From JAJPHI01 sp035541875 (GTDB lineage: Bacteria > Desulfobacterota > Binatia > Binatales > Binataceae), in NCBI GenBank assembly GCA_035541875.1, contig DATKML010000034.1, positions 1-64,000 on the forward strand: DNA of 64,000 bases, given 5' to 3'. Position numbers and translations under genes: made by a program. Positions within the stretch are counted from its first letter, which is position 1. Each line of letters opens with the position of its first letter. Below the pieces are notes generated by a model that saw only the letters and a program-made list of their open reading frames with translations, did not search any database and was not told where the DNA came from. Positions 1 through 8,030 of the stretch are shown piece by piece.

Positions 1-56
1 CCCCCCCCGCGCCTCTACCTCGGTCATCGCGACACTCTCAAGCCCGGGCTGCGTAT

Positions 57-70
57 GAGCTACGTAGCTC
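57..70. promoter_or_regulatory. 14-bp perfect palindrome, possible operator
   Basis: GAGCTACGTAGCTC is a perfect palindrome without a spacer. It lies in the 267-base stretch before the 3' end of efp, where no convincing gene is seen. Such a site can bind a dimeric regulator, but the controlled gene would lie outside the window on the left. A chance origin cannot be excluded. Confidence 0.2.
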
Positions 71-93
71 GACTCGCTTATCCGGAGGCGCGG

Positions 94-145
94 GCGATTG
101 AGGGGAGTGCGCGCTGCGACCGCACCACGCACTCCCCTCAATCGC
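94..145. repeat. 18-bp perfect inverted repeat
   Basis: Positions 94-111 and 128-145 are exact reverse complements around a 16-base loop. Transcribed in either direction this gives a very stable hairpin. No run of T follows on either side, so it is not a classical intrinsic terminator. With the second hairpin at 199-243 it fills most of the stretch between efp and whatever lies left of the window. It may be a transcription barrier between neighbouring genes or a member of an intergenic repeat family. Confidence 0.6.
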
Positions 146-198
146 GCTCTTCCGGTGTCTTGTCTCGTCGTCACAACAATTCCGTGCCCGAATAACAG

Positions 199-243
199 GC
201 GCAGGCCGGGGCGTGGCCGATACGGCCTCGCCCCGGCCTGCGC
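199..243 (-). terminator. Strong hairpin downstream of efp, probable terminator
   Basis: Positions 199-213 pair perfectly with 229-243 (15 bp, GC-rich), and GGCC/GGCC can extend the stem inward. It begins 25 bases after the efp stop when read on the minus strand. The T-rich tail is weak (TTATT), so termination is inferred from position and stem strength. Confidence 0.55.
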
Positions 244-267
244 AAAGGTCCTTGGCTGGATTCCTCC

Positions 268-831
268 CTATTTGTTGCGGGAGAGATACTCCTTGGTTTC
301 AGTGTTGATCGTAATCTCGTCGCCTTCGTTTACGAAGTGCGGCACCTGGACAACTAAACCCGTAGCCGTCTTCGCCGGCTTCAGAGTATTCGTGACAGCC
401 GCATTCTTGTTACCCGGTTCCGTCTCGATCACTTTGAGCGTGACGGTCTTGGGCGGCGTGACGTTCAGCGGGGTAGTCTCGTAGAACTCGACCTCGACCT
501 GCATATCCGGCGAGAGAAAGCCCTCGACGTCTTCGACCATCTCGAGCGGCAGCGTGATCTGGTCATAAGTCTCGGTGTTCATGAAGTGAAACTCATCGCC
601 TTCACGATAAAGAAACTGCATCTGCACCTGATCGAGGATCACGCGCTCAACTCGATCTTCTGAGCGGAAGCGGTTTTCGGTCTGGCTCCCCGTGCGGATA
701 TTCCGCAGCTTGGTCTGGACCATCCCGCGCCAGTTGCCGGGCGTGATGTGATTAATCGTCATGACGCGCCAGAGGGCGCCGTTGTATTCCAGCACCATCC
801 CGGGGCGCAATTGCGTTGCCTGAAGTATCAT
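268..831 (-). CDS. efp: Elongation factor P
   Basis: The 187-residue protein has the full three-domain length of EF-P. EF-P binds stalled ribosomes between the P and E sites and speeds peptide bond formation at consecutive prolines. The N-terminal KOW-like domain opens with QLRPGMVLEYNG, and the C-terminal OB domains end in NEGDEITINTETKEYLSR, as in the family. The tip of the domain I loop reads HITPGNWRG, so the residue that is lysine (beta-lysylated) or arginine (rhamnosylated) in the best-known EF-Ps is Asn33 here. The factor therefore probably works without those modifications, and no epmA or earP gene is seen nearby. The ATG at 831 has no strong ribosome binding site. Confidence 0.96.
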   Translation of the reverse strand: MILQATQLRPGMVLEYNGALWRVMTINHITPGNWRGMVQTKLRNIRTGSQTENRFRSEDRVERVILDQVQMQFLYREGDEFHFMNTETYDQITLPLEMVEDVEGFLSPDMQVEVEFYETTPLNVTPPKTVTLKVIETEPGNKNAAVTNTLKPAKTATGLVVQVPHFVNEGDEITINTETKEYLSRNK

Positions 832-907
832 CGATCGTTAGCTCTCAAGAAAAAATGTAACCACTAAGGGTATCGCGGCAAAGGTCACGCTCGCAAGGTG
901 GGGCCCC

Positions 908-2791
908 CTACCACAATGGTATCGTCGTTCCCGTCGAGGGTCGCCGATTAGCGTACGGGTTGGCCGGGGCTGTGCCATAACCCGGCATCCCGCCGCCATA
1001 AGGATTGACCCCGCTGTACGGATTGATGCCGCCGCCGTAGGGATTAACGCCACCCGACGCGATGGGCTGTTCCGTAAACGCGCCCGTTTGATCGTAAGCG
1101 CGGATCGTGGCGAATCCAGCGCCGGGATTGTAACGCACGCTGAAGTTGTAGCTCTGCCCCATCCCCGGAATCAGCGACCCCAGCATACTGCCGAGGCTTC
1201 CGCCGAGACCGCCCTTCAAGTTGGTGGAGAGGCCGCTCGTGCCGGGTCCGATACTCTGGGCGAGGACGCCGTTCTGATAGAGACCCGCCGACGCGATATT
1301 GCGGCCTGAGATCGTGCCCGTCACCTGGTAGAGATTGCCGCCAATCGGTTGCACGCCGGTGATCATCACGCCAATCCCCTGCGCCGACCGCGGTCCCATC
1401 GGAACCCCTGGAACCGTCGAACCAAGATCGCTGGGCAGCCGCGCTGTCTGCATCTCGGCGTCATCGAGTGAACTCTCCACGTAACGATCGCCCGCGCCAT
1501 ACGCACGTACGGTCGCGACCCCACCCTGACTGATGAAAGTCTCGTCGAAACTCTGTAGCGTCGACCCGCTCTGGACTGGAATCGTATGGACCAGGCGTCC
1601 ATCGACGTAGATTCCGGCGCGCGTAACGCCCGACCCGACGATCTGGCCTACGACTTCAAAGCTGTGCGGATTCGACTCGCTCTGCGTCACGTCGATGACA
1701 TTAACCACGACATCGTCGAGTTTGCTGTCCATTGTGTGACGCCGCGACGGTGACGGGTTCATCGGTGAAGGCAGCCCATGGCTGGGAATCTCTTTCACTG
1801 TGCCGGAAGAACTACCTTCGGAGCCGCCGTCATCGGTTGAGTTGCGATAGACGTCGACACCACCCTCACGCGATCCCAGCGCGATTGGTCCCGACGGGGG
1901 CGCCGACGGTGGAAGCGGCTCGGCGTTCGCTTCCGACGGACCGGGCATCGCGGTAGCGTCGACAACGCTGGCTGAGGCCGTGCGACCGGCCGCATCGGTA
2001 ACACGGATCTCGGTTCCGGACGGCGGATTGCCGATCCCGATATCGAGCTCAACCCGTTGCTCGCCAGGAACGCCGCCCACTTTGAAGCTTTTTACGCACC
2101 GATCGCCTTCGTAGATGCCCGCTGTCTTGAGCCCCCTGCCTTGGATCGAACCTTTGATATGGACCACGCCTCCATCGAGAGTCCGCGATTCAATCGTCAC
2201 ACTTGGCGGCGAGGACGAAGCGTCTGCTGAGACAGGGGCACTGCTGGCCGGAGCCATTGCAGGTGGCGGAGCTGACGATGCGACCGGAGCCGACGCAACA
2301 GCCGGCGGTACTGCCGCGATAGGAGCCACGGATGCGGCTGACGGCGGAACGGCAGGCGCCGAAGGATTTGCCGGACTCAGCTTCGCAACCTGCGGCGCGA
2401 TCTGATCGAGTTCCACTTTGATTGCATTCCAATCCTCGGCTTTGATCGCTTTCGGATTGGTCTTGAGTGCATCGTCGATCGCGGCGCGGTCGCCCAGCAA
2501 AGACTGCAGCGCCGAGGATGCGCCCGACTCGTCTCCACTGGCGAGAGCCTTTTTCAGCGTCTCGGCGTCACCCGAAAGGCTTGCGACAGGCCCCAGCAGT
2601 GGATTCGCGCTGGCCCCACCGCTCTGTGCATTCAGAGCGGAAAGTATCGCGAAGGATTGCTCGCTGATTTTGGCCGCCTGATCGGTTATGCCATCGGCAC
2701 GAGCGGACTGCGCTGGCGCCGACGCGATCAAGAGGATTAGTCCGGCAACTATCCGGAGTGAGGCTTTTCGCACGCCTAAAGTATACGTCAC
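908..2791 (-). CDS. Secreted protein with three repeated beta-type domains, unknown function
   Basis: I do not recognise this 627-residue protein. A signal peptide (roughly residues 8-33, ending APAQSARA) points to export. A short helical region (35-135) is followed by an Ala/Pro/Ser-rich linker (140-195). Three related units of about 80-100 residues follow, near 197-275, 361-440 and 475-572. Each has a beta-strand pattern, a central AGIY or AGLY motif plus a short basic or polar turn, and a closing strand of the type ATIRAYD. They are separated by low-complexity linkers. The C-terminus (582-613) carries repeated NPYGGG/NPY motifs. The GTG at 2791 is the furthest start; a GTG at 2773 gives a tidier signal peptide. 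It is divergent from ygfZ. Surface or periplasmic binding is plausible but unproven. Confidence 0.85.
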   Translation of the reverse strand: MTYTLGVRKASLRIVAGLILLIASAPAQSARADGITDQAAKISEQSFAILSALNAQSGGASANPLLGPVASLSGDAETLKKALASGDESGASSALQSLLGDRAAIDDALKTNPKAIKAEDWNAIKVELDQIAPQVAKLSPANPSAPAVPPSAASVAPIAAVPPAVASAPVASSAPPPAMAPASSAPVSADASSSPPSVTIESRTLDGGVVHIKGSIQGRGLKTAGIYEGDRCVKSFKVGGVPGEQRVELDIGIGNPPSGTEIRVTDAAGRTASASVVDATAMPGPSEANAEPLPPSAPPSGPIALGSREGGVDVYRNSTDDGGSEGSSSGTVKEIPSHGLPSPMNPSPSRRHTMDSKLDDVVVNVIDVTQSESNPHSFEVVGQIVGSGVTRAGIYVDGRLVHTIPVQSGSTLQSFDETFISQGGVATVRAYGAGDRYVESSLDDAEMQTARLPSDLGSTVPGVPMGPRSAQGIGVMITGVQPIGGNLYQVTGTISGRNIASAGLYQNGVLAQSIGPGTSGLSTNLKGGLGGSLGSMLGSLIPGMGQSYNFSVRYNPGAGFATIRAYDQTGAFTEQPIASGGVNPYGGGINPYSGVNPYGGGMPGYGTAPANPYANRRPSTGTTIPLW

Positions 2792-2825
2792 AGCTCGCAG
2801 ATCGTAGAATAAAAAGAGTCGAGCT

Positions 2826-3791
2826 ATGGCAATTAGAGGTGAAAGCGAACGCGAATATCAGGCGATCACGCGTGGTGCGGGTTTCTGCCATCTGACAGAT
2901 CGACAGCTCATCCGGATCGTTGGTGACGACCGGGTCTCGTTCCTGCACGGGATGTGCACGGCGGATATCAAGGGTTTGAAGACCGGGGATGTCGCGCCGG
3001 CGCTTTTCGTGACCGAGCACTCACACGTAATCGCAGAATGTTTCGTCTATGCGCTCCCGGATACGCTCATCCTCGAAGTCGAGCGCGAGCGATGGGAGCA
3101 GATTCGCGCGCATCTCGAGAAATTTCTCGTCGCCGATGACGTTGAGATGGAAGAACTGGATTGGTCAGTGATCGACCTCGAAGGCCCGGTGGCCGCCGTG
3201 GAGGTTGCCAGCCAGTTTGGTTCGACTCCGCCAACCGAGAACTGGCGCTTCGATCCTGATCGGATGATCGCGCATTTCCCCCGCTACGGGGCACCGTCGT
3301 TCAGTCTCCTTACGGACCCTTCCAAGTCTGATGAGGCCCTGTCGGCCCTGCGTTCGCGCGAAAGTCTGACCGAACTGACGCCCGCGACGCTCGACCTGCT
3401 GCGTATCGAAAAGGGCATCGCTCGCGTCGGTGTTGACACGACCGAGAAGACGCTCGCGCTCGAAGCGGCCTTCGAATTTGCCATCTCCTACAACAAGGGC
3501 TGCTATATCGGACAAGAGACGATTGAACGTGCGACTGCTCGCGGCGGGTTGAAGCGCAAACTTTGTGGCCTGCAGATCACCGGTGATACCGCCCCGGTCG
3601 CTGGCGCGCCAATCAAGCTCGACGACAAGGTGATCGGTAATCTCACGAGCATCGCCCGATCGCCCGAACTGGGCGTCATCGGTCTCGCGATTCTCCATCA
3701 CAGCGCCTGGAACGATGGAACCGCCGTATCGATCGAAGGAGCAATGCCGATTACCGCTACTGTCAGCCGATTACCCTTCGCGAAGGCCTGA
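2826..3791 (+). CDS. ygfZ: YgfZ/GcvT-family folate-binding protein
   Basis: This 321-residue protein resembles the aminomethyltransferase (GcvT) fold but belongs to the YgfZ group. That group binds folate and supports assembly or repair of Fe-S enzymes. The diagnostic motif KGCYIGQE is at residues 224-231, with the conserved Cys226. The N-terminal part shows the usual early block (LIRIVGDDRVSFLHGMCTADI). The length matches bacterial YgfZ. The next gene on the same strand encodes a desulforedoxin-like protein, so the pair may share an iron-redox theme, though this is inference. The start ATG is 35 bases from the divergent secreted-protein gene. Confidence 0.92.
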   Translation: MAIRGESEREYQAITRGAGFCHLTDRQLIRIVGDDRVSFLHGMCTADIKGLKTGDVAPALFVTEHSHVIAECFVYALPDTLILEVERERWEQIRAHLEKFLVADDVEMEELDWSVIDLEGPVAAVEVASQFGSTPPTENWRFDPDRMIAHFPRYGAPSFSLLTDPSKSDEALSALRSRESLTELTPATLDLLRIEKGIARVGVDTTEKTLALEAAFEFAISYNKGCYIGQETIERATARGGLKRKLCGLQITGDTAPVAGAPIKLDDKVIGNLTSIARSPELGVIGLAILHHSAWNDGTAVSIEGAMPITATVSRLPFAKA

Positions 3792-3866
3792 CGCCACTTC
3801 AAGTTGTCGATCAGATTTGCTAATTACAAATGAAGGACTGTTTAGAAGTTCTGCGGGAGTTCTGCG

Positions 3867-4010
3867 ATGGCGAATACACTGGGAAAACGTTACATGTGCG
3901 AAAAGTGCGGCACGGAAGTGCTGTGCAACAAGGCCGGCACCGGCAGCTTCGAGTGCTGCGACGCCGAAATGAAGCTGAAGGAAGCGAAGGCGCTTCCGTC
4001 CTCAGACTAA
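3867..4010 (+). CDS. Desulforedoxin-like small rubredoxin-type protein (copy 1)
   Basis: This 47-residue ORF starts with MANTLGKRYMCEKCG and has the cysteine pattern C11-x2-C14-x15-C30-C31. That is exactly the spacing of desulforedoxin, which holds one iron in an FeS4 centre as a homodimer. An additional Cys20 is not part of the pattern. The ribosome binding site GGGAG lies seven bases before the ATG, and the gene follows ygfZ by 75 bases. A 12-bp hairpin follows the stop. It has a shorter paralogue at 8870-8989. Electron transfer to an unknown partner is the likely role; a plain zinc ribbon is the alternative. Confidence 0.8.
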   Translation: MANTLGKRYMCEKCGTEVLCNKAGTGSFECCDAEMKLKEAKALPSSD

Positions 4011-4027
4011 ACCGGTATCAACTCCTG

Positions 4028-4056
4028 GGTCGGAACTGACCTGCTCAGTTCCGACC
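4028..4056 (+). terminator. 12-bp perfect hairpin after desulforedoxin-like gene
   Basis: GGTCGGAACTGA (4028-4039) pairs perfectly with 4045-4056 around a five-base loop, 17 bases after the stop codon at 4010. No T-run follows, so this is a hairpin with probable, not certain, terminator activity. Confidence 0.5.
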
Positions 4057-4091
4057 AGACCAACCCTTCCTAGGATTTACTCCCAAGCCTG

Positions 4092-5648
4092 ATGGCTGAC
4101 GCAAAAGCTGATCTGGTACTGCACGACGGCGCAGTACTCGGGCATCAGGGGAGCGACTCGCTCGCCATCGCGAGAGACCGTATCCTCGCCCACGGCACCT
4201 TTGCCAGCTTAAAGAGCTACGTCGGCCCGCAGACCCATATGATTCGACTCGGCGGACGCATCGTCGCGCCGGGCTTCATCGATAGCCATATCCACTTCAT
4301 GGAAGGGGCTTCCGTTACTTCCGGCGTGTCTCTGGTTCGCTGCCGCACGATCTCCGATATGCTCGCCGATCTGCGCGTGGCCGGTGGCAGAACGCCTCCG
4401 GGTAATTGGTTTCGAGCCTTCGGCTGCGATGAAGCGCTGATGCAGGAACGGCGCGGGCCAACTCTGAAAGAACTCGATCAGGCGGTATCGCGAAATCCGC
4501 TCCGCCTGCGCCATCAGACACTGCACGCTTCATGGTTGAACACCCGAGCAATCAATCAGCTCGGCTTGGCCGCGCCCGACTTCCGACCGCCCGAGGGGGC
4601 GGTGATGTATCGCGATGCGAACGGAGCGCTGACGGGCTTCGTCGTCGGGATGGAAGAATGGCTGAGCGCGAAGATGCCGCGCGTCACTGCGGCCGAACTT
4701 GAGGCTCGCGCACGGATTTACAGCCGCGAGCTTGCCGCCGCCGGCATCACCGCTTTTACCGACGCCACGGTTCGCAACAACCTCGATGATATTGCGACGA
4801 TAGGCCATCTGGCTGCGAGCGGCTCGATCGTGCAACGGGTCGGTGCGATGGCCGGGCCGCATTGCCTTGATTCCGTCTCGGCGCTGCGCAAAACCGCATC
4901 CTCTTTCGGGATTCGGCTCGCCGGAATCAAATTCATGAACGTCGCGCGATGGGATACGGGCTATCTGATCCGCGCGGTCGCCAATGCGCGTTCGCAGGAA
5001 CTGGATTGTGCCTTCCACTGTACCGAGGTCGAGGAACTAGAAGCCGCTTTGACGGCGATCGAGGCCTCGCGCGAGCGCGTCCCTTCGCGAACGATCGATT
5101 CGACGCTTTGCCGTATCGAGCATGGCGGACTGATTCCGCCTGATTATCCGGAAAGAATCGCGGCAGCGCCCGCCTGGGTCGTCTCGAATCCCGGCTTCAT
5201 CTACTACCGCGGCACCAAATACGCGGGCGAACCGGGGCTTGTGCCGTATCTTTATCGGGCAAAGAGCCTCGCCGAGGCAGGAATCAAAGTTGCCGCTGGC
5301 AGCGACGCTCCCGTAACCCCGGCCAAGCCGCTGCACGGGATCGCCAGCGCGATTTCGCGCATCTCGATCGAGGGCTACGAGCTCTCGCTGAAAGAAAAAA
5401 TCGATGCGGCCGCAGCGCTTGCGATGTTCACCTCTTCCGGCGCAGAACTGGCCCGTATCGAAGCCGGCTCGCTCTTGCCGGGTCGTCTCGCTGATCTGGT
5501 GGTGCTGCCATCTGATCCACTGAAACTGACACCCGCTGAACTTCTTAAGACCGCCGTCGATCTCACGATCATTGGCGGGCGCGTCGTCTACGAACGCGGT
5601 CGCCCCGTGATTAGCGCCGGAGCGACGATGAACACCGCCTTGGCCTAG
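4092..5648 (+). CDS. Amidohydrolase, YtcJ-like (amidohydrolase 3 family)
   Basis: The 518-residue protein has the composite-domain, metal-dependent TIM-barrel architecture of the amidohydrolase superfamily. The N-terminal beta-sandwich segment leads into APGFIDSHIHF, with the first metal pair His66 and His68. Later landmarks are the His of LRIEHGG and the Asp of AAGSDAPVTPAKPLHG before the C-terminal sandwich (LADLVVLPSDPLKL). The length and pattern fit the YtcJ branch, whose natural substrates are mostly unknown amides or esters. There is no signal peptide, so it is cytosolic. It precedes a crotonase/acyl-CoA ligase cluster by 46 bases and may supply its acid substrate by hydrolysis (inference). 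Confidence 0.9.
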   Translation: MADAKADLVLHDGAVLGHQGSDSLAIARDRILAHGTFASLKSYVGPQTHMIRLGGRIVAPGFIDSHIHFMEGASVTSGVSLVRCRTISDMLADLRVAGGRTPPGNWFRAFGCDEALMQERRGPTLKELDQAVSRNPLRLRHQTLHASWLNTRAINQLGLAAPDFRPPEGAVMYRDANGALTGFVVGMEEWLSAKMPRVTAAELEARARIYSRELAAAGITAFTDATVRNNLDDIATIGHLAASGSIVQRVGAMAGPHCLDSVSALRKTASSFGIRLAGIKFMNVARWDTGYLIRAVANARSQELDCAFHCTEVEELEAALTAIEASRERVPSRTIDSTLCRIEHGGLIPPDYPERIAAAPAWVVSNPGFIYYRGTKYAGEPGLVPYLYRAKSLAEAGIKVAAGSDAPVTPAKPLHGIASAISRISIEGYELSLKEKIDAAAALAMFTSSGAELARIEAGSLLPGRLADLVVLPSDPLKLTPAELLKTAVDLTIIGGRVVYERGRPVISAGATMNTALA

Positions 5649-5694
5649 CGCCGAGCCTTGCATTTTTTCGGCTCTCCGGCCTATCCGATCAATT

Positions 5695-6432
5695 ATGACA
5701 TCGCGGGAAAGCGCCGTCCTTTACGAAAAGCGCAACGGTATTGCGTGGGTTACCCTCAACCGTCCCGATAAGTACAACGCCTATAACGTCGAGATGCGCG
5801 ATGCGATGTACGAAACGCTTAGCGCGATCCACGAGGACCCTGAAGTCAGGGCGATGGTGCTCCGCGGGGCCGGTGCGGCCTTCTCGACCGGCGGCGACGT
5901 GAGCGAATTCGGGCAGGCCCCCTCACCTATCGCCGCGCGCTGGATTCGCTTCCGGCGCGACGTCTGGGGGCGGCTCAAGAGCCTGCCAATCCCGACCGTC
6001 GCGGCAGTGCATGGTTTTACCGTTGGCGGTGGGATGGAGATGGCGTTGCTCTGCGATATAGCGATCGCCGCCGACGATGCCCGCTTTTGCTTGCCGGAAA
6101 CCGGTCTGGGCATGGTTCCCGGCGTCGCTGGAACACAGACAGCTCCTCGTCGCATGAAATTCGGCTGGGCTCTCGATATGTGTATAACCGGCCGATGGAT
6201 TGACGCACCGACTGCTTTATTTGTAGGTTTGGTCGCCAAAGTGGTTCCGCGCAAAGCGCTGAACCGCGTCGCGTATAGTTGCGCCGAAAAGATGAGTCGG
6301 ATGCCGCGCGCCGCAACCGCAATCGCTAAACTCGCCGTCTGGGAAGGACTGGACGGCACGATGGCTCAGGGCCTGGAGCTCGAGTCGCGACTCGCCAGGC
6401 GCTTGCAGCGGTTATCGGTAGCGACTCGCTAA
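5695..6432 (+). CDS. Enoyl-CoA hydratase/isomerase (crotonase fold)
   Basis: At 245 residues this is a standard-length crotonase. It carries the opening VTLNRPDKYNAYN, the first oxyanion-hole block GAGAAFSTGGD, and the second block VGGGMEMALLCD. Both catalytic glutamates of the hydratase subgroup are present, in GGGME and twenty residues later in CLPETGLG. Hydration of a trans-2-enoyl-CoA is therefore the expected reaction. It lies 36 bases before an acyl-CoA ligase gene and is probably co-transcribed with it and with the divergent crotonase at 8031-8822. Substrate chain type cannot be read from the sequence. Confidence 0.9.
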   Translation: MTSRESAVLYEKRNGIAWVTLNRPDKYNAYNVEMRDAMYETLSAIHEDPEVRAMVLRGAGAAFSTGGDVSEFGQAPSPIAARWIRFRRDVWGRLKSLPIPTVAAVHGFTVGGGMEMALLCDIAIAADDARFCLPETGLGMVPGVAGTQTAPRRMKFGWALDMCITGRWIDAPTALFVGLVAKVVPRKALNRVAYSCAEKMSRMPRAATAIAKLAVWEGLDGTMAQGLELESRLARRLQRLSVATR

Positions 6433-6468
6433 TCAAGGCCACACGCGTTCAGGAGGTAGGATTAGGTA

Positions 6469-8022
6469 GTGAACACCGTCAATTTCATTTCGATCCCGGG
6501 ATCGATTGTCCCCGATCAGGAAGTGCTCGTCTTCGATTCCGAGCGGCTGACTTACGCTGCTCTGAACGAGTTGGTCGCTCGCCTTAGCACGGTCTTCAAG
6601 GGCCTCGGGCTGGCTCAGCGCGACGTGATCGCGGCTCTCGACACCAACTCGCATCTGTACGTCGCCGCCTATTACGCTGCGTCGAAAGCCGGTCTGACCT
6701 TCCTGCCGCTGAATTACCGCGCGAAGGAAGCCGAACTCGAGTACATGATCAACACCGCCAAGGCCAAGGTGCTGTTAATTGGTGATCGCTACCTCGAACT
6801 CATCAATCGGATCTCCTCGAAGTTCAACGACACCCAGATGCTCGCGTTCGGCGAGGGAGACGGCAAACTCACGACTTTAAGCTCTCTCCTGAGCAAGGCC
6901 GAACCCGATGACGGTGAGGCCGAGGTCGATGATCACGACGTGTCGGTCCTGATGTACACCAGCGGCACGACTTCTCTGCCCAAGGGCGTCATGCTCAGCT
7001 TCCACGACTTCACCGCGTATGTCACTGCCAACGTCGAAATGGCGGACGGCACTGAACGCGGTTCATTCCTGGTGTGCGCGCCTTTCTATCATATCGCCGG
7101 TACGACCGCGATGATGACCAATCTGTGGACTGGCCGAAAGATGGTCGTGATGCCGCAGTTTGACGCCGGCAATTGGCTCAAGCTCGCCGAACAGGAAAAG
7201 GTCACACACGCCTTCGTCGTCCCGACGATGATGAAGCAGGTGCTGGATCATCCAGATTTCAGCAAGACCGACCTTTCGTCGCTGACCAACCTTGCATACG
7301 GCGGCGCGGCTATGCCTTTGGCGGTTATCCGTCGCGCAATCGAAGCCTTCCCCAGGACGGTAGGCTTCGTGAACGCCTACGGCCAAACCGAAACCACTTC
7401 GTCGCTGACGGTGCTTGGTCCCGATGACCATCGGATGGAAGGCACGCCGGCCGAAGTCGAACTGAAGCAAAAGCGCCTCAACTCGATCGGGCGGCCGCTG
7501 CCTGACGTCGAAATCAAGGTGCGCGACGATGAGGGCAAGTTCCTCGCCGCCAATGAGGTCGGCGAAATCATCATCCGTACGCCCCGTATCATGAAGGGCT
7601 ACGCCGGACGTGCCGACGAAAACGCGCTCCCCGACGGATGGCGCGCGACAGGCGACTTGGGTTGGGTCGACGAGGACGGCTACGTCTTCTTCGCCGGACG
7701 CAAGGACGACATGATTATCCGCGGCGGAGAGAACATCGCTCCCGCGGAAATCGAGACCGTACTGATGTCCCATCCGGCGATCGACGAAGCGGCAGTTATC
7801 GGCGTTCCGTCGGTCGAGTGGGGTCAGACCGTTAAGGCCTACGTCGTGCTGCGCCCGGGACAGAAGGCTGACTCCAAGGATATTCAGGAGTTCTGCCGCA
7901 CCCGCTTGGCGAGCTTCAAACGCCCTGAGCAGCTGGAATTTATCGACGCGCTGCCCAAGAACGCTCTCGGTAAGATCCTGCGCAAAGAGCTGCACGCTCG
8001 CGAGAAAGGCGAGACTGCCTAG
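6469..8022 (+). CDS. Acyl-CoA synthetase (AMP-forming ligase)
   Basis: This 517-residue member of the ANL superfamily activates a carboxylic acid through an acyl-adenylate to its CoA thioester. Visible motifs are the P-loop YTSGTTSLPKG (163-172), the adenine-binding YGQTETTS, the hinge region TGDLGWVDEDGY followed by GRKDDMIIRGGENI, and the C-terminal catalytic lysine in LPKNALGKILR. The GTG start at 6469 is chosen because AGGAGG (6451-6456) precedes it and the reading frame has no better start. It is flanked on both sides by crotonase-fold genes, which fits a catabolic beta-oxidation-type or aromatic/alicyclic acid pathway. Confidence 0.92.
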   Translation: MNTVNFISIPGSIVPDQEVLVFDSERLTYAALNELVARLSTVFKGLGLAQRDVIAALDTNSHLYVAAYYAASKAGLTFLPLNYRAKEAELEYMINTAKAKVLLIGDRYLELINRISSKFNDTQMLAFGEGDGKLTTLSSLLSKAEPDDGEAEVDDHDVSVLMYTSGTTSLPKGVMLSFHDFTAYVTANVEMADGTERGSFLVCAPFYHIAGTTAMMTNLWTGRKMVVMPQFDAGNWLKLAEQEKVTHAFVVPTMMKQVLDHPDFSKTDLSSLTNLAYGGAAMPLAVIRRAIEAFPRTVGFVNAYGQTETTSSLTVLGPDDHRMEGTPAEVELKQKRLNSIGRPLPDVEIKVRDDEGKFLAANEVGEIIIRTPRIMKGYAGRADENALPDGWRATGDLGWVDEDGYVFFAGRKDDMIIRGGENIAPAEIETVLMSHPAIDEAAVIGVPSVEWGQTVKAYVVLRPGQKADSKDIQEFCRTRLASFKRPEQLEFIDALPKNALGKILRKELHAREKGETA

Positions 8023-8030
8023 TTCGTATA

